64,000 nucleotides of DNA from Spirosoma agri (GTDB lineage Bacteria > Bacteroidota > Bacteroidia > Cytophagales > Spirosomataceae): the NCBI RefSeq assembly GCF_010747415.1, contig NZ_JAAGNZ010000001.1, forward strand, positions 2,790,001 to 2,854,000, read 5' to 3'. Position 1 is the first letter of the stretch, and the number at the start of each line of letters is the position of its first letter. A program made the position numbers and the translations under genes. The notes under the pieces were generated by a model. The model worked only from the letters and a program-made list of their open reading frames with translations. It ran no database searches and had not been told where the DNA came from. Shown one piece after another: positions 6,831 through 15,622 of the stretch.

Positions 6831-9473
6831 TCAGAAAGGATAACCGATACCAAAATTGATGACCAGCGGATTGGGGCCACTCGACAGTTGTTTCAGCGAG
6901 AACTTGGGCAGAATGAATCGCTGATCCACAACTTTGCCATCAGTTTCGCTAAAAAATTGCCGGGCCGGGTCCCAGACCTTGATGCCACCGTCGAAGCGAA
7001 TGACGAAGAATGAAAAATCGAACCGCAGCCCAACGCCCGTACCAACGGCAATTTGCGGAAAAAAGGTACTGAACTGAAAGTTTTCGCCCGTACGACGCGT
7101 GTCATCTTTAGTCGTCCAGACGTTTCCCGCGTCAATAAAAACGGCTCCGTTCACATCGGCGAAGAGATGGAAAAGCCGACCGCGCAGCTCGGCGGAACCT
7201 TCCAACAGGATGTTACCGGGCTGTTCAAAGAGATAAACGAACTGGCCTTCCTTCGTTATCGCTACCTGATTCGTTGTTCCGGAAAAAGGGAACGCCGATC
7301 CGGGACCTAACCGACGCGGTAACCAGGCTCGTACACTGTTGCTCCCGCCCGCGAAGAACAGTTTTTCGTACGGAACGCCATTGTCAGGGCCGTAACCGTA
7401 AGCCAGACCCGTATTGACGCGGAAAGCCAGTGTTGTACGCGTACGAATCGGGAGATAATGCCGGTAGTCGACGTTTAAGCGAACGTATTTGTAGTACTGT
7501 AAACCCGTACTGCCCATAGTGCCGTTCAGACTGAAAATCTTCCGCAATTGATCGTTGGAAAAGAAGTTCAGCGTGGTTCCACCTGATTCGACGACCGTAC
7601 GCAGGAAATTAGCCCGTCGATTTTGCCCGACGGTATTTGTATTGTGGGTGTAGGCCAAACTGATTCCAGAGGCAAATGATCGTCTGAAACCAAGGTAGAT
7701 TGTGTTTCCCTGCTCTGTCAGCGAATCAAGCTGCGAATAAAAGGCATTGCTAATCGTACTGTTCGTGCCATTACCCGCATTGATCAGGTTGATATCGGCA
7801 ATTAGAAAACTGAACTGCTTTGTAGGGGAAATCTGCCAGTTGTAAGCGGTCGTAGCCCGAAGGGTTGAGCGTTGGTAGTCGGGGCGGATGGAGTTCGAAT
7901 AGCCTAAACTGATTTGGGTTCGGGGATTATACTGGTTAAACCGAAACCGGAGTTTACCCGGAAAAAGAATTTGCGGAAAAATTAAGGACGTACTGATCCC
8001 TAACTCTTGCGATTTGTAAACACTACGAGGGGAATTTGGGTCGATGACAAAACCCGTCTGCGCTTCGATACCATAGCGTAGGCTGGTCTCAAACGTTTCC
8101 AACCCACCGAACAGGTTGCGCACCCGAAAGGTCAGGTTCCCAAATCCGCCGGGGTAGCCCTGCCCCTGATACAGAACCGTTACGCCACTCTCTGCCGTTG
8201 CTTCGTATTTGTCCAGCGGTGTGGCGGTGATGAGCGTCCGCAAGCGCCGATTCGTGGTGTCGGTGAAGTTCAGGTTAACGAATTTGAACTGGTTCAGCAA
8301 AAACAACGACCGTTGCGTTTCCCGATAATCCGTCTGGCTGTACAAGGCACCGGGACGCGTCCTGATCTTGTTATCCAGGATTCGGGACGAAATATTCCGG
8401 CCACCGAGCAGATAGGTAACGCCGTTCTGGCTAACCGTGTCGAGTGCCGTTTGCGCTATGGCTGGCTGGAGTTCATCGGGGCTGATGCGTACTTCCACAT
8501 CGCCAATACGGTAAACCGGGTGTTCGGACTGGCCTGGTGGATTCAGAATCTTGAGATAAACGTCTATTTTTCTGCGCAAGGTGTCGGCAGTCGGCAGTCG
8601 CTCGACACCGCGACGCGTGGTGTCCAGATCGGTGACCGGAATATACTGGCGCGAAAATGTGTAGTAGCCCCGGTCACGTAACAGGGATTCGATGCGTATT
8701 TTTTCGCCCGAAATATTGTCAAGGTCGAAGCGGTCGCCCAGCTTAAGTTTTGAGACATTGAGCGAGCTGCGCACGATGGAATCGACGCGTGGATCGGCGA
8801 TTTCGTACTTGATCGTACGCAGGTAAAAACCGGCATTTTCGGTAATCAGGTAGTTCACGCGGATCTGGCTCCGGCGAAGGGTATCAAGCCTGTAGGATGC
8901 CCGACCGTGAAAGAACCCTTTGTCCGACAGATACTTCTGCATCTTGGCGGCATTGGCCTGTGCGTCCCGTTCGGCAAAGTAGGCGGGCGGTTCGCCGAGG
9001 TTGCGCATCAGCCAGTTGCCTTCTTCGGCTTCCTGACGAAGGTTTTTTGCTTTGCGGCTAAATCGCCGGTTGAGTTTCTTTAAGGCGTTGGGTTGATTGG
9101 CCAGTTGCTGGCTTTGCTGCTCAAATTCGTTAGTTTTGGCTTCCAGCTCCCGCAATACAGCGTCGCGGTTGTACGTGCGTAGCCCCAATTGATAAAACCA
9201 GAGGGGTAGCGTAATGGGTAAGCCCAGAATTCGGCGGTTGGGTTTTTGGGGAATCAGGCTTTCGAACTGTTCGCGTGTAATGGCGTTGTTTCCCTTTACC
9301 GTCTGTGCCGTAAGCAGGTATTTATCACTTTGTAAGCGTTTGGAACTTAGGCAGCCCGACAAGGTAACCGACAGCATAAAGACGCTCAGTACGGATCGAT
9401 AGGGGGTGAAATAAGATGCGTAGCGACGAAGCCTGTCACACTTCATACCGAATACATCATCTATTTTTTTCAT
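6831..9473 (-). CDS. tamL: TamL: lipoprotein-type TamA/BamA-family outer-membrane protein
   Basis: Omp85-superfamily protein thought to insert outer-membrane proteins. A lipoprotein signal is visible (SVLSVFMLSVTLSGC, Cys about residue 41), which marks the Bacteroidota TamL type rather than proteobacterial TamA. POTRA-like repeats occupy about 45-400, followed by a 16-strand-type barrel with aromatic termini and the family motif KLFFAGGSNSVRAW; it ends NPLVINFGIGYPF. 880 residues from the ATG at 9473; an ATG at 9446 also gives a good lipoprotein signal. The ATG at 9473 overlaps head-to-head with the RNA methyltransferase start at 9472. Confidence 0.9.
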   Translation of the reverse strand: MKKIDDVFGMKCDRLRRYASYFTPYRSVLSVFMLSVTLSGCLSSKRLQSDKYLLTAQTVKGNNAITREQFESLIPQKPNRRILGLPITLPLWFYQLGLRTYNRDAVLRELEAKTNEFEQQSQQLANQPNALKKLNRRFSRKAKNLRQEAEEGNWLMRNLGEPPAYFAERDAQANAAKMQKYLSDKGFFHGRASYRLDTLRRSQIRVNYLITENAGFYLRTIKYEIADPRVDSIVRSSLNVSKLKLGDRFDLDNISGEKIRIESLLRDRGYYTFSRQYIPVTDLDTTRRGVERLPTADTLRRKIDVYLKILNPPGQSEHPVYRIGDVEVRISPDELQPAIAQTALDTVSQNGVTYLLGGRNISSRILDNKIRTRPGALYSQTDYRETQRSLFLLNQFKFVNLNFTDTTNRRLRTLITATPLDKYEATAESGVTVLYQGQGYPGGFGNLTFRVRNLFGGLETFETSLRYGIEAQTGFVIDPNSPRSVYKSQELGISTSLIFPQILFPGKLRFRFNQYNPRTQISLGYSNSIRPDYQRSTLRATTAYNWQISPTKQFSFLIADINLINAGNGTNSTISNAFYSQLDSLTEQGNTIYLGFRRSFASGISLAYTHNTNTVGQNRRANFLRTVVESGGTTLNFFSNDQLRKIFSLNGTMGSTGLQYYKYVRLNVDYRHYLPIRTRTTLAFRVNTGLAYGYGPDNGVPYEKLFFAGGSNSVRAWLPRRLGPGSAFPFSGTTNQVAITKEGQFVYLFEQPGNILLEGSAELRGRLFHLFADVNGAVFIDAGNVWTTKDDTRRTGENFQFSTFFPQIAVGTGVGLRFDFSFFVIRFDGGIKVWDPARQFFSETDGKVVDQRFILPKFSLKQLSSGPNPLVINFGIGYPF

Positions 9474-10224
9474 GCTTTCCAAAAATCAAATCAAATACAT
9501 TCAGTCGCTGCATCAGAAAAAGTACCGTCAGCAGTATGGCGCTTTTCTGGTCGAAGGGGCCAAGAGCGTTCAGGAAGTGCTACAATCTGATTTTCAGGTC
9601 GAACTGCTCGTGGCGACTGACGCATTCTACAAAGAAAACATTCGGCTGACAGACCGCCAACAAACGCCCGTCGAAATCGCTTCTGTGGCCGACCTGGGAC
9701 GGGCCGGAACGCTGGAAAGCAACAACGCTGCGCTGGCTGTTGTGAGAACGAAAGAAAACCAGCCGCTATTGGCTGACCCGGACGAAATCGCCCTGATTTT
9801 AGACGATATCCGCGACCCCGGCAATCTGGGCACCATTCTCCGCATTGCCGACTGGTATGGCGTTCGCAAGATTCTGTGCTCCGAAACGACGGCTGATGTG
9901 TATAATCCCAAAGTGATTTCTGCCAGTAAGGGTTCCTTTACCCGCGTAAACTGGTGGTACGGCGACATTGCAAAGTTTTTGGGCGAATCGGCTGCTGGGC
10001 TATCCGTATACGGGGCCTTTCTGAACGGTACGGACGTGCATACGCTACCCTTCGGGAAAGCGGGCTATCTGGTCATGGGAAACGAATCGAACGGCATTGG
10101 CCCGGCGGTGGAACGGTTTGTCTCGCAGCGCGTAACGATCCCGAGTTACGGCGGTGCCGAGTCGTTGAATGTGGGGATTGCTACGGCTGTGTTGCTCGAC
10201 AACTGGCGTAGGAACGTTACATAA
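9472..10224 (+). CDS. TrmH/SpoU-family RNA 2'-O-methyltransferase
   Basis: SPOUT methyltransferase acting on rRNA or tRNA ribose; the exact target is not deducible. 250 residues: an N-terminal substrate-binding domain (MLSKNQIKYIQSLHQKKYRQ, GAFLVEGAKSVQEVL) and the SpoU knot with LILDDIRDPGNLGTILRIAD, YNPKVISASKGSFTRV, LVMGNESNGIGP and IPSYGGAESLNVGIATAVLL. The N-terminus fits the family exactly, so the start at 9472 is firm. Its last 8 bp overlap the end of the convergent transporter gene. Confidence 0.93.
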   Translation: MLSKNQIKYIQSLHQKKYRQQYGAFLVEGAKSVQEVLQSDFQVELLVATDAFYKENIRLTDRQQTPVEIASVADLGRAGTLESNNAALAVVRTKENQPLLADPDEIALILDDIRDPGNLGTILRIADWYGVRKILCSETTADVYNPKVISASKGSFTRVNWWYGDIAKFLGESAAGLSVYGAFLNGTDVHTLPFGKAGYLVMGNESNGIGPAVERFVSQRVTIPSYGGAESLNVGIATAVLLDNWRRNVT

Positions 10225-11008
10225 ACGAACTCATGGCCGATTCATTAGCCAGTTCTTCGGCGTGTTCCTTCCCGAGGTAGCGATCAATAAAGTAATGCGC
10301 TACGTAAAGCAAGGGCGTCAGCACAATGGCCGAAGTCGCTTTGTACATGTAGTTGATGATGCCCACGGCCAGCACCTGCGTCAACGACCAGTTTCCGAAA
10401 ACGTAGAAGGCAATGCCCAACACAACGAAGGAGTCGATCAGCTGCGAGACGAGCGTTGAGCCGGTCGCCCGCAACCAGATCTTTTGACTGCCGGTGATCT
10501 TCCGCAGGGAGTGAAAGACGTAGACATCCAGAATCTGACCGACCAGAAAAGCGGTCAGCGAACCGATGATGATCCCCAGGCCCTGCCGGAAAATCATCTG
10601 GAAGGCATTGTTGATGTTGATCGCATTACCGGCTCCGTCTTTGGCATTCACATCGAGCCAGAATTGCGCCGGTGGCAGGGTTGTCACCGCGTAAATGATC
10701 AGAAAGCTGTACCCGACAAATCCAGCCGTCAGGAAGGAAATGCGCCGGACGCCCGCCTTACCAAAATACTCATTGATGATGTCGGACGTGATAAAGACAA
10801 ACGGCCAGATAACGGCCCCTGCCGTCAGATTGAAATCCAGAATAAAGTCACCGAACAGGTGAATCTGGGCCGGTTTGGTGCCAAGGAGCGTCTCCACCGA
10901 AAAAATTTTAACCCCAATGATCTCGGCGATCAGCGCGTTCGTCAGGAAAACCGCACTCAGGAAAATGTACAGATTCGTACGTTTGTTGGTGAAGGATTGG
11001 GCGGGCAT
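10217..11008 (-). CDS. Queuosine precursor transporter (YhhQ/QPTR family)
   Basis: Inner-membrane protein expected to import a 7-deazaguanine precursor (preQ0 or preQ1) for queuosine in tRNA. 263 residues with about six to seven hydrophobic helices. Family motifs: TNALIAEIIGVKIF near the N-terminus, WPFVFITSDIINEYFGK, the STLVSQLIDSFVVL helix and the INYMYKATSAIVLTPLLYV helix. It overlaps the RNA methyltransferase gene tail-to-tail by 8 bp. It lies 49 bp after the larger membrane-protein gene on the same strand and may be co-transcribed with it. Confidence 0.92.
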   Translation of the reverse strand: MPAQSFTNKRTNLYIFLSAVFLTNALIAEIIGVKIFSVETLLGTKPAQIHLFGDFILDFNLTAGAVIWPFVFITSDIINEYFGKAGVRRISFLTAGFVGYSFLIIYAVTTLPPAQFWLDVNAKDGAGNAININNAFQMIFRQGLGIIIGSLTAFLVGQILDVYVFHSLRKITGSQKIWLRATGSTLVSQLIDSFVVLGIAFYVFGNWSLTQVLAVGIINYMYKATSAIVLTPLLYVAHYFIDRYLGKEHAEELANESAMSSFM

Positions 11009-11057
11009 GGGGAGTACTTGTTAGGGTTAGATGGTGGGGACTACAAGCATTGGACCG

Positions 11058-12467
11058 TCACTTTCGTTTGTATACGCCCGCTGTCGCCGTTTTTTCATAC
11101 CAGGTGCCCAGAGCCGGAGCGCGCTGGAATAGTTTATCGACCACGTTCTCCCGGTCAATGATGTAGTCGGGCGGGTCTTTGCGGAAGTGATCGAACACGT
11201 TGATGACGGATTCATAATTATCGAGATTCTTCAGGTCATACTTCGCCAAATCCCAATTGAGGTAGGGTGTTGCCGGGCGATTTTGCCGGTAGGCGCTCAA
11301 ATCTTCACCGATAATCAGAATATGACGATCCCGAATAGCATCGGGAAGGGGAGACGCTCGTACCTGCAAACTGGTCAGTCGGCCCAGTTCCGCACCCGGA
11401 ATCAGCCCCAGTAGCCCCTGATAGAATAACAGCAGGATCAGCCCGAACGCCACCGAAAACCCGAGTTCGGCCAGCCATGCTTTTCGCAGGTTTTCAAAAT
11501 AATACAGCGTGAAATAGGCCATCGGGGGCACGAAGCTCAGAAATGACATGGGGGCCAGAAACGGCACAAGCGCAATGGTTAGAACCGCAATGACAAACCA
11601 GAGCATCATGATCTGCTGAACCCGCTGCTGAAAATTTACGTATCGGCTGGTACTTCGAAACAAGCTAAGGAAGCCCAGAACACCCAGCCCCAGCGGAATG
11701 AACAGCGAAGCAAAGAGCGACTGAAAGTCGGAAAGCGAATATTGCCGGACCCGGAATACGGACGACAAGAGATTGCGGTTAAAGTCGTCCAGGCTGTTGT
11801 TGAGGTAGTAAAACAGGACGGTAGCCGCGATCGGAAATAAAAACCCGAACAACGTCAGCGAATGCTGCCGAAAACTTGTTCCCGTGTAAAAAAGCAAGGA
11901 CAACGTGGCCCAAATGACAAACAAGGCCGATGGCAGGTAAAACAGAGCCGCAATCCCGATGTAAAAACCAACCTCGAACACTTCATCGGTGGCACCCCGG
12001 CGCTCCATCTGCTTGATGAGCGTTCCGAACGCGAGCAGCAGAAAACTCGTTGACATCAGCACCGGCGAGAGCGTCAGACAATCGAAGGAGAGGTGCAGGA
12101 ACAACATATAGATCAGCCCCGGCCAGAACGTTCGGTCGGAGTAGACATCGCGGTTATTGGTCAGGTAATTGAAATAGACGATCTGAAACACCGACACGAC
12201 GGTGGCGGCTATGTGCAGCGATAGCGTAGAGCGACCGAACAGACTGTGCAAACCCCAGTAAACCACGGCGGACAGCGGACTGATGCTATCCCAGATGTCG
12301 CGGTAAAGCAGATTCCCCTCGCTGATCTGCTCGCCGATCAGCATCCAGTTCAGCTCGGGAATGAGCATCGGAAACGGATGCAGTAACAGCGGCAGACGAA
12401 TCAACAGCAGCAGCCCAAGCAGGCTTACGTATTGATAGGGGTAATAAGAACGAAAAAAACGTAACAA
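11058..12467 (-). CDS. Polytopic membrane protein of unknown function, 469 aa
   Basis: Not recognised with certainty; its general look resembles glycosyltransferase-type or DUF6427-type membrane proteins of Bacteroidota. There are about 10 hydrophobic helices up to residue 365, including YVSLLGLLLLIRLPLLLHPF and WLAELGFSVAFGLILLLFYQ. A hydrophilic C-terminal domain follows (about 370-469: HILIIGEDLSAYRQNRPATP, DPPDYIIDRENVVDKLFQR). An acidic/aromatic loop sits after helix 1 (LIGEQISEGNLLYRDIWDSI), where GT-C enzymes carry their catalytic loop. The start is a TTG at 12467; a stop lies four codons upstream and the next ATG would remove helix 1. Confidence 0.8.
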   Translation of the reverse strand: MLRFFRSYYPYQYVSLLGLLLLIRLPLLLHPFPMLIPELNWMLIGEQISEGNLLYRDIWDSISPLSAVVYWGLHSLFGRSTLSLHIAATVVSVFQIVYFNYLTNNRDVYSDRTFWPGLIYMLFLHLSFDCLTLSPVLMSTSFLLLAFGTLIKQMERRGATDEVFEVGFYIGIAALFYLPSALFVIWATLSLLFYTGTSFRQHSLTLFGFLFPIAATVLFYYLNNSLDDFNRNLLSSVFRVRQYSLSDFQSLFASLFIPLGLGVLGFLSLFRSTSRYVNFQQRVQQIMMLWFVIAVLTIALVPFLAPMSFLSFVPPMAYFTLYYFENLRKAWLAELGFSVAFGLILLLFYQGLLGLIPGAELGRLTSLQVRASPLPDAIRDRHILIIGEDLSAYRQNRPATPYLNWDLAKYDLKNLDNYESVINVFDHFRKDPPDYIIDRENVVDKLFQRAPALGTWYEKTATAGVYKRK

Positions 12468-12730
12468 AATAGTTGATTAGTCAGTAGGTTGCTGGGACAG
12501 TAGATCGGTACGTTCAGGAAAAAATCGGTGCTTTCTGACAGCATTCGAATCAAACTGTTCCTGCGAATTTACGGTCAATTTCGGCAGAACCGAAAAAGGT
12601 GTGGATATTTGCGGACAGGGAATTACCTGACGGACTCGTTTAGGTCAAGAATTCACAACCAACGAGACTTCGGGCGAATGGAAAACAAGTCAGGCAATCT
12701 TCCGTTCAACTAATACCCAGGGAAGAAATT

Positions 12731-13111
12731 ATGGAATCGAAACGACAACAAAAAGTAGCCCGGCAGCTACAGCGGGATTTAAGCGAAATTTTTCAGCGTG
12801 ATGTGCCGCATTTATTCAACGGGGCCTTTATTACGGTTACGAGCGTGCGTGTATCGCCCGATCTGAGTGTAGCTCGCGTATATCTGAGCTTTCTGGCCAC
12901 TAAAAATCGACAACTGCTTCTGGAAAGCATTCTGGAGAAAGGAAAAGTGCTGCGGCAACACCTCGGCGACCGGGTCCGGCATCAGCTCCGTATCGTTCCT
13001 GAACTTCAGTTCTTTCTGGACGATACGGCCGATTACGCGGACAAAATGGACAAACTGTTCGCTGGTCTCGAGATTCCGCCCGCTCCGGCTGAGGACGACG
13101 ACAACGAATGA
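12731..13111 (+). CDS. rbfA: 30S ribosome-binding factor RbfA
   Basis: Assembly factor that binds the 30S subunit for late 16S rRNA processing. 126 residues with the KH-type fold: MESKRQQKVARQLQRDLSEI at the start, FITVTSVRVSPDLSVARVYL for the first strands, and LRIVPELQFFLDDTADYADK before an acidic tail. The gene begins after a 263-bp gap in which I see no gene. A LolC/E-type permease gene follows 66 bp later. Confidence 0.95.
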   Translation: MESKRQQKVARQLQRDLSEIFQRDVPHLFNGAFITVTSVRVSPDLSVARVYLSFLATKNRQLLLESILEKGKVLRQHLGDRVRHQLRIVPELQFFLDDTADYADKMDKLFAGLEIPPAPAEDDDNE

Positions 13112-13177
13112 GCGATGTGTAAACGAGTGAATTGGGAATGATCCCAATTCACCAATTCTCTCATTCACCCCTATTTC

Positions 13178-14392
13178 ATGAACCTTTCTACCTGGATTGC
13201 CCGACGGTATTTTTTTTCGCGGAAGAAGCGCAGTTTCATCAGCTGGCTTTCGATTCTGTCTATGCTCGGCGTCGGCGTTGGCACGATGGCGCTGGTCGTT
13301 GTCTTATCTGTATTTAACGGCATGGACGAGCTGAATCGGAAGATTTTCAAGACCTTCGAAGCCGATATGACCGTTTCACCCAGGCAAGGGAAACGATTTG
13401 CTGCACCACCCGAATTACTGACGCGTCTGCGTCAAACGAAGGGGGTAAGCCTGCTGACGGCGGTGGCGCAGGACAACGCGCTGGCCCGTTACGCTAATGG
13501 GCAAACCGTTGTCCGGTTAAAAGGGGTCGACAACAATTATTTACAGCGGAAACAGCTTGATTCAGCCCTGCTCGAAGGCAAATTGAAACTAAGCGACCGG
13601 GGTGTCAATTACGCCATTGTGGCGGATGGGGTACGGAATGATCTGAGCATTTCGGCGGTCGACATACTCACGCCATTAGAGGTTCTGTATCCGCAAAGTG
13701 GACAAACCTTCAGTGTGCTCAACCCGGACGCGTTCAACCAGGAAAAACTGACCGTTTCGGGCGTATTTTTTATCGAGTCGAAGTACGATAATTTCGTGCT
13801 GGTGCCCGTCAATGTGGCCCGGACCTTGTTTGGCTACGCGCCTAACGAGGTGACCAGTCTTGAAATTCAGCTGGAGCCGGGTGTCAACGAAAACGCAGCG
13901 AAAGCGGCTTTACAGGACGTAGTCGGTGAGGAGTTACTTGTTCAGAGCCGCGACGACCTCAACATTGATCTCTACCGAACGATTCGCATCGAAAAACTAT
14001 TAGTCGCCATTACGCTTGCTTTCATCATTTTGGTGGCGTCGATCAATATTTTCTTCACCCTGTCGATGCTGGTTATCGAGAAAAAGGAGGACATCAAAAT
14101 TCTCTACGCGATGGGCGCGACAACGAGTTTGGTACGCCGGATTTTCCTGACGGAAGGAGCAATTATTGCGCTAACGGGCGCATTTACGGGCTTGCTCCTG
14201 GGTATCCTGATCTGTCTGGCTCAGGAACGTTATGGATTCATTGGGATGGGCACCGTCAGCTCCATAATCGATGCCTATCCGGTGCGTCTCGACATCAGCG
14301 ATATTGCGTTGACCGGCGCGCTGGTTATTGTCGTCACGTTTTTAACGTCCTGGTTTCCCGCGCAGCGAGCCGCCAATATAACGAGTCGTTAA
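13178..14392 (+). CDS. ABC transporter permease, LolC/LolE (FtsX-like) family
   Basis: Inner-membrane permease of the family that extracts lipoproteins from the inner membrane. 404 residues: N-terminal LSTWIARRYFFSRKKRSFIS then a first membrane helix (about 25-48, SILSMLGVGVGTMALVVVLS) with FNGMDELN typical of LolC/E. A large periplasmic domain (about 55-270) is followed by three C-terminal helices with KKEDIKILYAMGATTSLVRR. No ATPase (LolD) gene is adjacent. The gene ends at a very long perfect hairpin shared with the convergent kinase gene. Confidence 0.9.
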   Translation: MNLSTWIARRYFFSRKKRSFISWLSILSMLGVGVGTMALVVVLSVFNGMDELNRKIFKTFEADMTVSPRQGKRFAAPPELLTRLRQTKGVSLLTAVAQDNALARYANGQTVVRLKGVDNNYLQRKQLDSALLEGKLKLSDRGVNYAIVADGVRNDLSISAVDILTPLEVLYPQSGQTFSVLNPDAFNQEKLTVSGVFFIESKYDNFVLVPVNVARTLFGYAPNEVTSLEIQLEPGVNENAAKAALQDVVGEELLVQSRDDLNIDLYRTIRIEKLLVAITLAFIILVASINIFFTLSMLVIEKKEDIKILYAMGATTSLVRRIFLTEGAIIALTGAFTGLLLGILICLAQERYGFIGMGTVSSIIDAYPVRLDISDIALTGALVIVVTFLTSWFPAQRAANITSR

Positions 14393-14398
14393 TAAACG

Positions 14399-14451
14399 AA
14401 GAAGTGCGTTCGGGTTTAGATACGCCGTATCTAAACCCGAACGCACTTCTT
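14399..14451. terminator. Perfect 25-bp inverted repeat with 3-nt loop between convergent genes
   Basis: Arms 14399-14423 and 14427-14451 are perfect complements around GCC. The centre is GATACGCCGTATC (14419-14431), which recurs in the hairpin at 55242-55324. It probably terminates both the permease and the kinase transcripts. It lacks the usual long T-run, so it may be a repeat element rather than an ordinary terminator. Confidence 0.8.
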
Positions 14452-14500
14452 GATAACGTAGCCCTAAGATAGTCGGTAGCTTGGGATAAGGTATTTTTCC

Positions 14501-15622
14501 TTACGACATAGCGAGCGTCGTTCCTTGGGCAACGGTAATGATGTACGCTTTGCCCCCTTCGCGCTCGATGGCTTCGGCAACGTTCTCCGGATTGTTGGGG
14601 GCGTAGGCAAACATGCATCCTCCTCCGCCTGAGCCATTGATTTTTCCCCCTAGCGCTCCCGCATTCAGGGCAGCGTCGAGCATTCGGTCAATCTTAGGCG
14701 TGCTGATGCGTTGGGCATCGCGTAAATTGTTCTGATGGTCGGTCAGGAGTTTACCGAAATGAGTGTGGTCAATTGAGCCTATAGCACTACCAGAAGTATC
14801 AAGTACCGTCAGTGCCTCGCGCAAAATATCCCGGTTGTCCAGATTACCTTTCAGCAGTATATACTCATCCTTAGTTAAAATATCTTTGAATTCAGTTGCT
14901 TCGTTGATCGAAGAATAGTGCAACGAAAAGGTAGGGTTAATGGTGTTAATCCTTGCCATACTATCGAGCATACCAAACTTAACCCGTTTGAGAATACCAA
15001 TGGTATCTTTCGGTTCCTGCGAGTCGCCTAACACGAATGTGCCGAGACCGGGATGAAACTGGCGGAGTGCAATTGCCGGAGTCGATTCCAGATAAATTAC
15101 GTCACCGACCGCTGTTGAGTAATGGTCCATCATGCCGCCCGGTTCGCCAAATTCGAGCACTTCGGCTATGTACGCCAATTCCGCGAGTTGGGCCTGTGAT
15201 AGCAAACGCGGTTCATCGGCGAGTTGTGTGAGTACATGGAGCCACGTAACGAGTAAGGCTGACGAGCTCGACGTTCCTGAATTGATCGGTATGTTTCCAT
15301 GAACGTCGCCTTCGATACCCGCTGAAAACTGAAAACCATTCCGGAGCAGCACGTTGACGGCGGAGCGGAAATAATCCCGACTGTCTGGATAGGAAAGTGG
15401 AAGACCGTCGAAGGGAATAGCGACGGTCTTTTTGATATCGGGCAGATCGAGCCGGAAGCCGGGTGTATCGACGCGTTTGGCCGTAACCCGAATGCGACGC
15501 GAGATAGCCGCGGCAATGACGGGTAAACCAAGGTAATCCTGGTGCTCGCCAAACAGACAAATTCGTCCGGGCGTTGACGCGGTTATTGAGGAGTTAGTAG
15601 ACTGGGTATTAACGGTAGGCAT
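14501..15622 (-). CDS. GHMP sugar kinase, galactokinase-like
   Basis: ATP-dependent small-molecule kinase. 373 residues with the three GHMP motifs: GRICLFGEHQDYLGLPVIAA (motif 1), INSGTSSSSALLVTWLHVL (motif 2, phosphate loop) and GGKINGSGGGGCMFAYA (motif 3). Classical galactokinases have GEHTDYNGG in motif 1; here it is GEHQDYLGL, so the substrate may be another sugar. Its ATG overlaps the stop of the upstream sugar transporter gene (TAATG), showing translational coupling, so the substrate is probably what that transporter imports. Confidence 0.88.
   Translation of the reverse strand: MPTVNTQSTNSSITASTPGRICLFGEHQDYLGLPVIAAAISRRIRVTAKRVDTPGFRLDLPDIKKTVAIPFDGLPLSYPDSRDYFRSAVNVLLRNGFQFSAGIEGDVHGNIPINSGTSSSSALLVTWLHVLTQLADEPRLLSQAQLAELAYIAEVLEFGEPGGMMDHYSTAVGDVIYLESTPAIALRQFHPGLGTFVLGDSQEPKDTIGILKRVKFGMLDSMARINTINPTFSLHYSSINEATEFKDILTKDEYILLKGNLDNRDILREALTVLDTSGSAIGSIDHTHFGKLLTDHQNNLRDAQRISTPKIDRMLDAALNAGALGGKINGSGGGGCMFAYAPNNPENVAEAIEREGGKAYIITVAQGTTLAMS

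Noticed and set aside
10484-11161. 225-codon plus-strand frame over the queuosine transporter
   Set aside because: Very polar shadow translation; the minus strand encodes a clear membrane transporter.
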